Assembly (NCBI RefSeq): GCF_918797505.1
Contig: NC_092797.1
Location: forward strand, 42,816,157-42,880,156
Reading direction: 5' to 3'
Origin: Bemisia tabaci
Taxonomy: Eukaryota > Arthropoda > Insecta > Hemiptera > Aleyrodidae
DNA: 64,000 bases
Shown one piece after another: positions 9,680-19,820 of the stretch; the first letter of the stretch is position 1, and every line of letters begins with the position of its first letter. The position numbers and the translations under genes are program-made. The notes beneath the pieces are model-generated. The model had not been told where the DNA came from, searched no databases, and worked only from the letters and a program-made list of their open reading frames with translations.

Positions 9680-10055
9680 CGGCGCGGTGGTCATAGAGAG
9701 CGAGCTAGTCGTGTTGATACCAAACTGGGAGCTAATACTGTTAATAGGCGAAGTCGGACGCCATTCCAAAAAAAGAAATGCTCCCGATTGAGCAATAGAC
9801 TCCGCGGAGCTGCGCCGCGTCGGGCCGATTAGTCGGTTCATAAGCGAGGCCCATGAGCGCAATTAATGGAGGAGCGTGTCATAAAAATCCATAACAAAAC
9901 CCGGTGACGCAAAGCAAAGGCGGCCGACGCAACGAAGGGTATCGGGTGTCGTCCGGGACAGATTCGATTTTTTGACGTCATTCCGTCAACGTCATCCGCA
10001 CAGGTCGATCGGTGAGAGGTTGAGAACCTTTAAATGGTGGGTATGGGCGATACCC
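9680..10055. other. Moderately GC-rich, unassigned
   Basis: Starts with a short CGG-rich run next to the family E terminus and contains CpG-rich stretches around 9800-9960. No recognisable product or RNA. Confidence 0.35.
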
Positions 10056-10061
10056 ACTCTT

Positions 10062-10292
10062 CACTGGAAATAAAACCACCTTGGATCTAGAGTCCAGACT
10101 CTTGAAAACATTGACAAGGAAAAATACTCTTGATTCAATCGGATTTTTGCTTGAATCAAGAACCAAGCCTCTTAATTTGAGCGGATTTCCTTTTGATTTA
10201 AGATTAAATCTGATTGAATCAAGAGTCCTTTTTCTTGTCAATGTTTTCAAGAGTCTGGACTCTAGATCAAATGTGGTTTTTTTTTTCCAGTG
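10062..10292. mobile_element. MITE family M, copy 2
   Basis: Termini CACTGGAAATAAAACCACC and CCAGTG with the standard GTCCAGACTCTTGAAAACAT subterminal region. Unlike other copies it lacks a matching 2-bp flank, but CACTCTT occurs immediately on both sides (10055-10061 and 10293-10299). Confidence 0.85.
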
Positions 10293-10299
10293 CACTCTT

Positions 10300-10970
10300 T
10301 GGCCATACCCGGTATGTCCTCTGAGTTCTATTAAGGCCCCCGAGGAACCAAAAAAATGGCGATGCGAGCCCTCTCGTCCACAGTAGATGCCATTTTTATG
10401 GAATTCTGAGGGCCGTATTCACACCCATAATCGTTTCTTCAACATATTTTTCTCTGTGGGAGGTTTGTACAATTTACAGGTCTTGAACGTACCTTATTAA
10501 AAGGACCTTCATTAAAGGGACAATTTTCGGTAGCTTTTAGTAAAATTCCATTTTATACCTCTGGAAATAGATCCATGTAAATGCCAACAATGGTTTGCCA
10601 CTACAGAAGAAGAAAGAAATGATTTTGAAAAATCTGAAAACTTTGAAGGTATGCCTGCAAACTTCAAGGTACGCTTGTACCTTAAAGTTTTCTGTACATG
10701 TTGTGTGTTTTCGCGGTGTCAAATCGTTGCTGTCCATTGCAAGAACCCATTTCCAAAGTCATTTTTTTTAAATTTTGCTGAAGAAACTGGTGAAAATTTC
10801 CTTCTTAAAGATGCTAGGCATCCTTAATGATAAAGCAAATCATTGCAAGCATGCAAGCATATAGGACCCTCCGTAGGAAAAAATATAAAGATACGTATGA
10901 AGAATAACCGAGAATACTGGCCCTAAGGATTTCCATAGGACCCAGCGTCCGCATTTATTCATCGCCCTCC
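10300..10970. other. No recognisable gene
   Basis: AT-rich. A small inverted repeat near 10644-10690 (CTTCAAGGTACGCTTGTACC region) is the only local structure seen. Confidence 0.35.
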
Positions 10971-10972
10971 TT

Positions 10973-11068
10973 ACATAAGGACGTAACTACATTTCGCTAT
11001 GGGCCCCGTAGTCTGTATAACTCAATGCTTTTCTTGGCTCATCTCTAAGTGTAGTTACGCCTCTATGT
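10973..11068. repeat. Small foldback (~95 bp)
   Basis: AAGGACGTAACTACATTT pairs with AAGTGTAGTTACGCCTCTAT. The centre carries TGGGCCCCGT and GGCTCATC, the GAGCC/GGCTC core shared by the foldbacks at 33657, 38398, 39183, 40868, 47816 and 57075. Confidence 0.55.
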
Positions 11069-11069
11069 C

Positions 11070-11920
11070 AGCCAAGCGACGTATTGTCTATCGAGATACT
11101 TCACAATCATATGTGAAATAAAACAAAAAGGAGATATTTTTGGCGCTTAGGGTGGTAGAAAATATAGTCTCTAGTAGACATGAATTTGAGGTGACGCAGC
11201 AGATGATCGGTCTTTTCGAGCAGCTGCGTTGATAAGCCGAGGAGCAGAGATCGAGATCGGTCCCAATTGTTCTTGTTCATAAAGCCTTATTTGAACTTCT
11301 CGGCACCGTGCGAGTGCTTACCAGCGGCGGCGAGTCATTCACTCAGCCTCAATAATACGACCGTTTTACCGTTGCGAAAAACATAAGTGCTCGTCGTAAA
11401 ACCATTATATCTGTATCGCAGGTGTTAGAGTTATGAAAATCAATTAAGTCCTGCCAGGCTTTTAGCAGCCGCCGTTTAGCACAGTGTAGAGCTTCGCAGT
11501 AAGATAAATCGTATCGCTCCGTGTCAGGCGGGCAATTTTTTTATTTTCGTTTTGATTTGATTAGGAATTCTATCGGAGGTAATGTAGCATTTGGGCTGAC
11601 AGTGAGGCGAGAAGAATGGGACTAAGCTACATTGTCTGAATTCAGTAAAACATGATTTTGAGCTTGACTCATGTCTTACTCTCGTATGCCGAAGAGTCTA
11701 TGTCGACGAAAATTTTATAGGACGTGTGGCTCACTTTGTGCATTGAATGATAATAAAAATCATTCAAATGAATCACGAGAGGCAAAATCTTTAAGCATAC
11801 CCTCTGCGTTTCAACTTAATGTGACTTTAATCTCATCCGTCTAAAGCGTCCGTTTCACCAGCAGATATAGACGATCCTGTGTATTTTTCGTCCAACTCCG
11901 ATTTTATGCGAATGTATCAC
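11070..11920. other. No recognisable feature
   Basis: About 850 bp of apparently unique sequence. No exon-like frame, RNA gene or repeat match within the window was found. Confidence 0.4.
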
Positions 11921-11924
11921 CTAC

Positions 11925-12035
11925 GCCATTTTGTTTTTACGCGTCATAGGATAGAGACCTGCATCACAAAAGTGTTACAGGCGGTCATAAATTCCGAAAA
12001 AGTGCGTCACGTGATTTAGGGACAGCCCCTAAGTG
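11925..12035. repeat. Family D repeat fragment
   Basis: TACGCCATTTTGTTTTTACG, GGATAGAGACCTGC and TTTAGGGACAGCCCC match the fuller copy at 25068-25239. The left part is missing. Confidence 0.6.
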
Positions 12036-12179
12036 TATGATGCATGACACATGATTCAGTGTGTCGATTGTTTACTTCTGTTAGAGCAATGTGTTGAAAC
12101 TAGTTTTGATGTGTTCATACAATTTTGTCGATTGTTTAATATTTCTTATTATGTATTCTCTCTTAAAATTGATCACGTG

Positions 12180-12412
12180 CACTGGAAAAAAACACATTGG
12201 ATCTAGAGTCCATGCAGACTCTTAAAAACATCGACAAGAAAAAATACTCTTGATTCAATCGGATTTTTACTTACATCAAGAACCAAGCCTCTTAATTTGA
12301 GCAGATTTCCTTTTGATTTAAGCAAAAATCTGATTAAATCAAGAGTATTTTTTCTTGTCAATATTTTCAAAAGTCTGGACTCTAGATCCAATGTGTTTTT
12401 TTTTTTCCAGTG
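12180..12412. mobile_element. MITE family M, copy 3
   Basis: Termini CACTGGAAAAAAACACATTG and TTTTTTTTCCAGTG, near-palindromic over 233 bp. Flanked by TG on both sides (12178-12179 and 12413-12414). The interior has GATTCAATCGGATTTTTAC and the mirrored AAAATCTGATTAAATCAAGA. Confidence 0.88.
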
Positions 12413-12439
12413 TGTCATCTGCTTTTTATCCTGCTCGGG

Positions 12440-12482
12440 CATAGTTTTATCTTTCTTTTTTCGTATGTTTCAGGTAAGAATA
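12440..12482 (+). promoter_or_regulatory. Candidate recursive splice site 2 (strongest)
   Basis: A T/C-rich tract (TTTTATCTTTCTTTTTTCG) leads to TTTCAG immediately followed by GTAAGAA (junction 12473/12474). Both halves are close to animal splice consensus and there is no intervening exon, as in recursive-splicing ratchet points of long insect introns. It could also be a chance match or an ordinary acceptor with a nearby donor. Confidence 0.35.
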
Positions 12483-12484
12483 CT

Positions 12485-12866
12485 CTCATGCATGGATATC
12501 AACTTATCGGTAAGATTTCTCGTATTTTCACCCGTGGAACCTCATAACACCAACGGTGACCCCGCATAACCGCATTGTCCCCGCCGAGCGCCGGCGACCG
12601 CGGCTTTTTTTCTTCCCTCTCGTTAAAGTCTCCGAGATTGCCCGGCGTGCAAGTCACGAATTTCTATTTTCCCATCTCTCCTGGTCGTTGAGTTGGCAGC
12701 CTTGAAATGATTTTCCCGGCTTTTTCATTACCTCGAACCATTTCGCTTTCATTTTTATGGCTGTTTAGCGGCCGAGTTTATTTGAACGTGACTCTGCGAA
12801 CGATTTTGATTGCCCTCGCTTCGGACCTTATTCCTGGTCGACTGTCGCTCAAGGGCGTTTCCCGTG
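12485..12866. other. No recognisable feature
   Basis: A short CpG-rich stretch around 12565-12600 and an unrecognised plus frame at 12707-12892 that runs into the palindromic MITE. Confidence 0.35.
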
Positions 12867-12877
12867 TTATGAAGAGC

Positions 12878-13044
12878 AATGGCGTGGCGTGAATTGCGAT
12901 GTATCGATTGTTATGCCATTTAAACCTATGGTAAAGAATCGATTATTAGGGTGTTCGCTGCGAACACCCTGTCTATCGATTCTTTTCCATAGGTTTAAAT
13001 GGCATAAAAATCGATTTATCGCAATTCACGCCACGCCACGCCAC
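12878..13044. mobile_element. Short palindromic MITE (family P) with 11-bp TSD
   Basis: Nearly perfect palindrome: GGCGTGGCGTGAATTGCGAT at the left and ATCGCAATTCACGCCACGCC at the right. The centre GGGTGTTCGCTGCGAACACC forms a G/C-rich hairpin tip. Flanks are TTATGAAGAGC at 12867-12877 and 13045-13055, a perfect 11-bp direct repeat consistent with a target-site duplication. Related copies: 6944, 30158 and 53152. No coding capacity. Confidence 0.85.
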
Positions 13045-13289
13045 TTATGAAGAGCCGTCGAAAAGGCTCTCCACGTCTGCTTAAGATTCCTTTAATAGTA
13101 TTGTTGCTCGGGAATGCTACATTTTGTACTGGTGTACTTACACTGAGCACTGAATTGTATCGTCTCAGATCACAAACTACGGTAATCAGAATTTTTTAAA
13201 AATCCTTTACAGAAAAAAGGGGTTTGCTCTCGTGGAGCGCAACTTTCATTCGAATTTTCTTTTCAACAAAAGTGTTTTTGAACCCACCC

Positions 13290-13445
13290 ACCCTTTTTGC
13301 GGACTTTAGTTCTAAAACGACCCACCTTAACATTTTCAAAAATTCTTTTTTCAGAAAAGTGGTTTAGGCCCTTTTGCGGATTTTAGTTCTGAAACGACCC
13401 ACCTTTAAATTCTCAAACATTCTTTTTTCAGAAAAGTGGTTTTCA
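13290..13445. repeat. Tandem repeat, ~73-bp unit x 2
   Basis: The segment starting CTTTTTGCGGACTTTAGTTC at 13297 recurs at 13371 as CTTTTGCGGATTTTAG. Both are followed by AACGACCCACCTT and a TTCTTTTTTCAGAAAAGTGG motif. A third, partial unit precedes. Confidence 0.65.
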
Positions 13446-13449
13446 GGGT

Positions 13450-14215
13450 CAAGCGCAGCTTTAATTCACGATTATTTGTCTTTTTTCGATCACCCATAAG
13501 ATTAAGATCCGCCAACTTCGTTTAGTCCCAAATCGAACCCTGCACGATCTTTCTAGCGACATATGCATGCATGCCCTGTTTTCAAATGGTCATTCTTATA
13601 TTTTCGGATTTTTTCCTCTTTTTTTTACCTAAAAGAAGAACTTGTAAAGGAAATTTTGAAAAATCTCCTAAAAATTAAGTAGATTAGTATTTCTTAAAGT
13701 GACAACATTCTTAATTGCTACCTCGGGCGAACATCTCTCAAGCATTGAACTCTTCCTGCTCGTAACCCCGAGCGCGGACAGTAATCAAAGTACAACTGTA
13801 CTCTCGGAATGGCCCGTTTTTGATGGGATTTTAATTCGCGAGGTCCGTAACTTCCGAAAAGGAGAAAAACATGGGAAAAAAGCCTAACAATGGAAACGCA
13901 ATTATCCCGCCAAGAGAAAACCATCTTCGGAGCATCTCCGACACCGACGCCGCAAACAAAGAGGCAACGAAAATAAACAAGAGACATTGTGACTAATTAC
14001 CGGGGGGAACTGCGTTTTACCAATTGACCCAATTTTATTGCAGTAATGACCGAGAGAAAAGCAGCTAAACGACCAAATAAGGCCGCGAGAGAGGGGGAAG
14101 GCGGGCGCGCGGGGAAAACACCACTAAAGAAAAACGTCGTATTAATATTTAGGCGTTGCCAACTTTTTTACACCAAATATATAACAAATTCTCTGGAAAG
14201 CTCTTGAATTGTTTT
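13450..14215. other. No recognisable feature
   Basis: Mixed composition with a purine-rich stretch near 13855-13975 and G-rich runs near 14085-14115. Frames at 13699-13987 on both strands are not recognisable. Confidence 0.35.
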
Positions 14216-14221
14216 TCTTCC

Positions 14222-14612
14222 TTAGGGGCCGTCCAAAAATGAATCGTTCTGATGGGGGAGGGGGGGGGGGGTCGAAGAGAGCGTCACGCCATTTTGTTTT
14301 TACGCACTGGGAAAAAAAAACATTGGATCTAGAATCCAGACTCTTGAAAACATTGACAAGAAAAAGGTCTCTTGATTCAATCAGATTTAAGCTCAAATCA
14401 AAAGGAAATCCGCTCAAATTAAGAAGCTTGGATCATGATTTAAGCTTAAATCTGATTGAATCAAGAGTATTTTTTCTTGTCGATGTTTTTAAGAGTCTGG
14501 ACTCTAGATCCAGTGTGTTTTTGTTTTCCCAGTGCGGGTTAAAGGATAGGGATCTAGAGATCTGCGTTACAAAATTTATGGACGGTCCCTTAGATTTTCA
14601 GAAATTTTTATG
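14222..14612. repeat. Family D repeat, split by a nested MITE
   Basis: The left part (14222-14304) has GGGGCCGTCCAAAAATGAAT, a G-run and ACGCCATTTTGTTTTTACG. The right part (14535-14612) continues with GGTTAAAGGATAGGGATCT and ends GGACGGTCCCTTA. The body is interrupted exactly between TTTTTACG and GGTTAAAGG by a family M MITE. The ends are inverted GGGCCGTCC-type repeats, as at 25068-25239. Confidence 0.75.
14305..14534. mobile_element. MITE family M, copy 4 (nested in family D)
   Basis: Termini CACTGGGAAAAAAAAACATT and TTTTCCCAGTG. The flanking dinucleotide CG occurs on both sides (14303-14304, 14535-14536). Comparison with uninterrupted family D copies at 25068 and 11925 supports CG as a duplicated 2-bp target. 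Confidence 0.88.
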
Positions 14613-14689
14613 CGCGCTCTAATCTATCACATCTGAAAATTGCGGGGAAAAAGTATTCATAACTTTTTTCGAAGCATAATATTTAATCG

Positions 14690-14757
14690 AAGGAAATTTG
14701 GCAACGTCTAAATGCTAATACGGCGTTTTCCCTCAGCACGGCAAAACAATGGGCGTG
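14690..14757. repeat. Half copy of foldback family C
   Basis: GGAAATTTGGCAACGTCTAA followed by TACGGCGTTTTCCCTCAGCA is one arm of the family C foldback. The partner arm is absent. Confidence 0.65.
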
Positions 14758-14759
14758 AG

Positions 14760-16050
14760 TTAAGCGGATTTTAGCGAGAGTTCGGCTTTTTTCTTCGCGT
14801 TTTCTCAAGCAACGGAAAAGGATTTTTTTTGTCCGCCTTAGAGTGCGGTTTTTGTTCTCACGGTGAGTGAACTCTGGAGAGGCGCCATGAAGTAACCGCT
14901 TGTCAGATACTTACCGAACGAACGAAATGTGCTTAACGACTTAAAAGAGTGCATAAAAATGCATAATAGAATGTTCGTTCGTTTATGACGTGACAGTCGT
15001 CATTTAAAAAACAGTTAAGCCTTGTAACACTTCTTGAGGTTTGGAAATTGACTTGCGTTTAATGGGGTGTGTTGTTAATTAACTAAATTTCTGGTTTTCG
15101 TCTCTTTATTGTCTTCCTCTCAATTTAGATTCCGAGAAAGTATGTTAATATTTTACGATTTTTGGTACAGAATCTTTGACAAAAAAAGTATATCGGAAGG
15201 TGGGAAAGAGGTATTAAGTAGTTGAAAAGGAGTAATTTACTCTAATTAGCAGTTGCGTCGATAGTATTTTCAGTTATTTTCCTCCAAATTTCTTTTGATG
15301 TTCACAGTCACTTGAATTTTATTATTTTCACCCAAATCTGTCATATTGTGGCAAGCTCCATGTTTAAGTAATTACCTTTAGAGTTACTCAATAGAGTTAT
15401 GCATATCAGTTGATAAGAAAATATTTTAGGTGATTTTTCTCCAACTTTTTATCACAGTTCGCGTTCACTTGAATTTCATTAAATCTTCCTGAGTTCTACA
15501 ATGGAAAACTCAAAAGCTCGTCTAAATTAAAACTTAGCAGATGGAAGCCGCAAGTAAGGTTTTCTCTGCCCCCTCCGTCCTCAAACGCTGCTAAAAAATG
15601 TCGCGGTTGTTTTACGCATTATCAAATCACACAAGACGGGCTAACTTAAGTGTCTAAATGTTTCTCAATGCCTCTCTCTTGCAACTATGTCGATCGAATA
15701 GATGGAATTGATTCGTGCCTGTATCTGGAGACCCAGAGAATCACTTTGGATGCAAGCCTTGTGCACCGCTCATTAGCAGGCGGGAAATGTTCGGAAGAAT
15801 TACTGCTGCTAGGAGAGCAATAATAATAGCCGCAATAAGCTCCGTGATGAGTTGCGAGTCATACGTGGACAGATTAATACTGGGGCAATACATAATTTTT
15901 TGTCGCTCTCCACTTAAGTAACAATATTTGCTCAAGTTTCTCACACTAACTCAAAAGGCACAAACAAGGAGCTTTCATTCTGTATTCTTTCCATCGAGTG
16001 ATGTCGATGAAACCCATCTAAGCTACCTATACTTAAGAAAACAAAGGGGA
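14760..16050. other. No gene recognised; weak direct repeat
   Basis: Includes a small inverted repeat around GAACGAACG (14916) and GTTCGTTCG (14973), and a diverged direct repeat (TTCACAGTCACTTGAATTTT near 15300 and TTCGCGTTCACTTGAATTTC near 15455). A minus frame at 15741-15944 encodes a strongly hydrophobic stretch (AAIIIALLAAVILP) and ends in a stop. No gene is assigned. Confidence 0.3.
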
Positions 16051-16056
16051 AAATTT

Positions 16057-16277
16057 GGACGTATTTCTATCAAACGGACCTAAGTGCCATAGGGTGAGGA
16101 AGGTAGAGGTGGGCTTGGATTGGCGGCGAAATCAGGCGTCCGGCTTATTCCGTCCTATACTCGCAATGCTTTTCCATGGCGCCTAGGTCCGTTTGACAGA
16201 ATGCGCTATCCGGGATTCTAAATTCCTCAAAAGGAACTCAAATTGGCGCTTAGTTCCGTTTGATAGAAATACGTCCA
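16057..16277. repeat. Foldback with a third arm (family F)
   Basis: ACGTATTTCTATCAAACGGA at 16058 is mirrored by TAGGTCCGTTTGACAGAATG at about 16184 and again by TTAGTTCCGTTTGATAGAAA at about 16249. One arm is therefore duplicated. A relative with TTCTGTTAAACGAAAC and GTTCCGTTTGGCAGAAATAC lies at 57075-57194. Confidence 0.6.
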
Positions 16278-16329
16278 TTTGGCCTTGCTTTTCCCGCAAA
16301 ATTGTGTGGACCCCGAACTATTTTATCAC

Positions 16330-16800
16330 CTTGTTTCAAAACCGGGAAATGCCAGTAAATTTTCTTTTCGTGTCGCAGAAATCAGTAAAAAGGTCCGGAA
16401 ATCTCCAAAAATTCGGCTTGCATTTCAGGGAATTTAATTTTGCAAGCAAGTTTCGTGCCAGAGAGATCGAAAAAGATGAATTTTTCGGAAAGTGTTTCGC
16501 GAATTTTACCCGAATTTCTTCTGATCTCTTAAATTTTAAAAATGAGGCAAAAATATCACTCATAAGTTTAGGCATTATATACTGTGCGCTATTAATAACA
16601 TTACATTCCTGAAACATGAAAAAATGCTTACTTGAATCTAATCGGTTCAACCGTGTCGAAAAATTAGGAATATTTTCCCTTTTGTTAGGGAATTTCAAAT
16701 TTTCCCCCAGTTTTCTAGCTGTTTTTGTGAGGAAAAATCAGGGATTTGTCAGGGAATTTTTTTTTTGGTTGAAATTTGCTCGACACCCTGATACAGTTTG
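16330..16800. repeat. Degenerate repeat with GGGAATTT-type motifs (family R)
   Basis: Contains repeated CAGGGAATTT, GGAAAATC and related words in loose array, also seen at 34200-34500, 38575-39180 and 60640-60985. Frames across it are artefacts of the composition. Confidence 0.5.
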
Positions 16801-17360
16801 GGCCTAATTTTTTATGGCCTGGATACACGATCAAATTTTCAAAGATCACTGATAACACTGATTTTAGCTCTGGCAGGAATGTCGTAATCCTAGGTACGTT
16901 TCCAGAACTCCGTATTCAAATCATCAATCGGACAGTCACTTTCGCCACGGAAGATGCTCCCGTCCCGTGGGCCTGGCGGGGTCATTGCAGCGGTTATTAT
17001 TTCGGTCCGTCTAATAGCGTGATACGTGCCCCAAGTCCAGCGAACGTGGCCCCGAAGTGTGAAGTGCTTTCGGCCACGTTCGTCCGTACGTCCGTTGAAC
17101 GCGAGGCCATCAAATCCCCTCGAAAAAATACGCTTTTTTATCCCGGAACCGAGGGGATTTCGAGGGCTTGGCGGCAACAGGGCGTAAATGGTTGGCGGCG
17201 AGGTTGCCAGGTTATGCTATACAATTGCATATTTTACATGGGGATATGTGGAGAAATTCGGCACTATTTTGCAACAACGGTCGGCGGCCGCGAGGATAGG
17301 CTCGGATCCTCAAATCTAATCACGTCAAGGCGAGAAATAGCGATTTCACGTGAGAATTAA
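16776..17360 (+). other. Open frame in CpG-rich sequence, not recognised
   Basis: A 194-codon plus-strand frame that starts at a non-ATG codon inside the family R repeat and runs through CpG-rich sequence. No motif, signal peptide or domain that I recognise. GC content alone could explain its length. A promoter/first-exon region is equally possible. Confidence 0.15.
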
Positions 17361-17648
17361 TTCGGTTCCTTCCTGTGTAAATCGAACGCGGTGATTGGAT
17401 GCCACCGCCGCCGCTGCCGGGTTGCCAGGTTGTCGCATAAAAAGTGTTTATTGTTCATAGGTTTAAATGAGGATCAGCATTATCTGGCAACAGTGGACGC
17501 GGGTGTCCGTTACAGCCTCAACATGCCGTTGTTGCGTTTTCGATCGAAGTCGAGCTACGGTTTCACAGGCAACCTGCGACAATGAACAAGAATTCTCGTA
17601 TTCCGCGGTGTTTTGCGTACTTTTAGTACTTTTTCTGAGTAAAATTTA

Positions 17649-17790
17649 GCCTGAAACACGATGGTGTTACGAATTATATGAAAGGAACTTCCAAGCTCCA
17701 GAAAAGCTCTATAGGTTGAGGCCATATTGTATCGTTTTAGAGAAAGTCAGTGGCACCATGGTGTTTCTCGAGGAATTTTGTGTATCATAA
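17649..17790. repeat. Small foldback related to 1217-1745
   Basis: CTGAAACACGATGGTG is mirrored by GGCACCATGGTGTTTC, with GGTTGAGGCCATA between. The motifs match the long foldback at 1217-1745. This looks like an internally deleted or diverged relative. Confidence 0.55.
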
Positions 17791-17794
17791 AGTA

Positions 17795-18220
17795 CTAAAT
17801 ACGTTAATCGCTGTATCATGCAAGATCTTTATTTCATTGAAGTGCGGCTAAAATTATAGTCTTAGAGTAAGATAGGCTTGCATGAAAATCTTTAGCTAAA
17901 GTCCAAAGCTGGTATTGGCGCTATGGCGCAAAGTTCAGCTGTAACGTAAGTAGTCGACATATTTACGGAAAACGTAAAGCAGTATCGCCAGACCCAGCTT
18001 TTAACATCAGCTAAGAATGCTTGCAAGGGCTCTCTGTAAAACGAAATTTAATTTCAGCCCCAAAATGAGGTCTCTGAGTTCTCAATTAAAAGAGGTCATT
18101 TTTGGAAAGGCCCTACAATGGGCCGCAAGGCAAGATAAAAATTCTAGCACGACGTAATATGTTTCTTCTTTGAAAATCTGGAGCTCAGAAATCAACTCTT
18201 ACCAGAGATTGAGTTTTTTA
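17795..18220. other. No recognisable feature
   Basis: AT-rich, no exon-like or repeat signal identified. Confidence 0.35.
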
Positions 18221-18227
18221 TGTGTGC

Positions 18228-18275
18228 ATATGAGTCGCCTTTACGGCGCGCTAGGGCGCCTACGCGCCACAGGAA
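18228..18275 (-). mobile_element. Non-LTR retrotransposon 3' fragment
   Basis: ATGAGTCGCCTTTACGGCGC and the following CGCC-rich stretch match the 3' end (last codons and 3' flank) of the retrotransposon fragment at 27186-27437, in the same orientation. Only about 50 bp remain. Confidence 0.5.
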
Positions 18276-18395
18276 TCTGTCACGGTAGTGATCCTCCGGA
18301 AATGGATTTTGCGACAAAAACTACAATACCGGACTATGGTTTTTGAGACGTGGAATGTGCAGGGCATCTCTAATTATTAACTTTTTTAAGAAGTA

Positions 18396-18656
18396 TAATT
18401 GGACTGAGTTAAGCAGAAAGGAACCAACCCACATTTTGGAAAAAATTGAGTTAAGAGTGGTTTTAAACTCAACCTTTGCTCTACAATCTATCGCCAAAAA
18501 TTCAAAGTTTTTGTTGGAGCAAACTTTCCAGAAATTGAACTTGAAGTTTATCTTTCACATTGAGTCTTATGTTATGCAGGAGCTAATTTTAAACCTCTTT
18601 TTCTCGGTTCGATCCCGATTTGGCTTGGTTCCTTTCTGTTTAACTCCGTCCAATTG
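18396..18656. repeat. Foldback element (family H), copy 1
   Basis: Ends AATTGGACTGAGTTAAGCAG and TGTTTAACTCCGTCCAATTG are inverted repeats. Subterminal AGAAAGGAACCAACCCACAT is mirrored by TTGGCTTGGTTCCTTTCTG. The copy at 28083-28338 is the reverse complement along its full length. Contains GGTTCGATCCC, which resembles a Pol III B box, but there is no tRNA fold. Confidence 0.8.
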
Positions 18657-18769
18657 AGAGCTTTAGTTTGTACCTTGTCTGGTTCCGCAACCCTTGAGAC
18701 GACCCGCCGACTCTTGCCGGGGCAATTGAAGCTACGGTTCCACGCGTAGTACGTAACGCGTAGTTGACC

Positions 18770-19165
18770 GGGCGAAGTCAACTGCGCACCAGACGCGCAC
18801 GTCTGGGTGAAATAATTTCAAACGCGTTCGTTGCCACGAGACGTCAACGACACGAATCGCCTTTTCTGCGACAACGAACAGGGTTAAAACCATCGCACCC
18901 AGTCGCGCAAAGAAGTCGACTCGGCGTCGCGTGCTGTCTGTGGAAACGCAGCTCGAAAAGGCAAAAGAAGAGCGGGCCGGTGCGGTGCGTGGCGATGTGG
19001 CGGCCGTTGCGCGGCGCGTTGTCGGGCGAGCGTGTTACTCCAGTGACCCTGTTTCGATCGGGTTCTTCGTCTCCCAACGATTCAATGCTCCGTCGATTTT
19101 TTATCTGCGGGTAGGATGCGACGACCGGCGGCGGAAACCGCGGTTCCGACCCGGGTCTCGTTAGA
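18770..19165. other. CpG-rich block with a segment shared with 26600-26680
   Basis: CpG-dense. The part around 18828-18895 (GTTGCCACGAGACGTCAACG, then ACAGGGTTAAAA) resembles 26610-26680 (GTTGCCAAAGACGTTGACAA, then CAGGTTAAAA), so at least part is a dispersed repeat. Multiple overlapping frames are open and none is recognisable. Confidence 0.4.
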
Positions 19166-19462
19166 ACCGTTTCATATATTCCGGTGACACTCTTGACCCA
19201 TTGTTCCCGGAACGAGGACTCGGGGGCCCGAGCCCTCCTCCTCCCGGAGGGGGGCCTTGCTCGGCTACTTCCAGAGGACCCACAACGGAGTCGTACGCGC
19301 TGTGCGGATTTGCAAACGTGGGACGCGGTGTTCGTCTTCAGCGTTCCTCGAATGGACCTTCAGTCAGGAAGAGTGGTCGAGAAACCTCTGCTGTATCCAG
19401 AGCTGGGATGGACAATTTTATTAAAATTAAGAACTTGAAAATGTCTCACGTAAAATTTCATG

Positions 19463-19820
19463 CAGGGAGAAAAAAACCTCGTGCGTGGGACCCGAAGTTT
19501 AGGTCATATGGATCTCTGAAGTTTTCGGATTGAGCATCTGAACACTTTAGGTCTAGCTGTCGAGGTTCGGATCATACACGTGAAACTTCAGTTCTTACAC
19601 CTGAAGTGCTTCAGATGTAAGAACCGAAGTTTTCGGATGTGAGAACCGAAGTTTTTCGGACGTGAAAACCGAAGTACTTCAAATGTAAGAACTGAAGTTT
19701 CAGATGTGGGATCCAAACTTCAGCAGCTGGACCTTCAGTGTCCGGATGCTTAATCCGAAAACTTCAGAGATCCATATGACCTAAACTTCGGGTCCCACGC
19801 ACGAAGTTGTTTTCTCCGTG
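19463..19820. repeat. Foldback element with internal subrepeats (family J), copy 1
   Basis: The arms share GTGCGTGGGACCCGAAGTTT, GGTCATATGGATCTCTGAAG and TTTTCGGAT in inverted orientation. Between them a short unit of the type GATGTGAGAACCGAAGT recurs several times. The copy at 43647-43956 has the same architecture. No coding sequence. Confidence 0.8.

Noticed and set aside
15741..15944. Minus frame with ELIAAIIIALLAAVILP, resembling a type IV prepilin N-terminal helix
   Set aside because: The position lacks the prepilin leader (Gly-Phe before the helix), there is no ATG, the rest of the protein is absent and the setting is an animal genome. A chance hydrophobic stretch or a membrane-segment exon is more likely.
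18606..18616. GGTTCGATCCC as a possible tRNA or SINE promoter
   Set aside because: No cloverleaf or A box was found; the motif lies in an arm of a foldback element.
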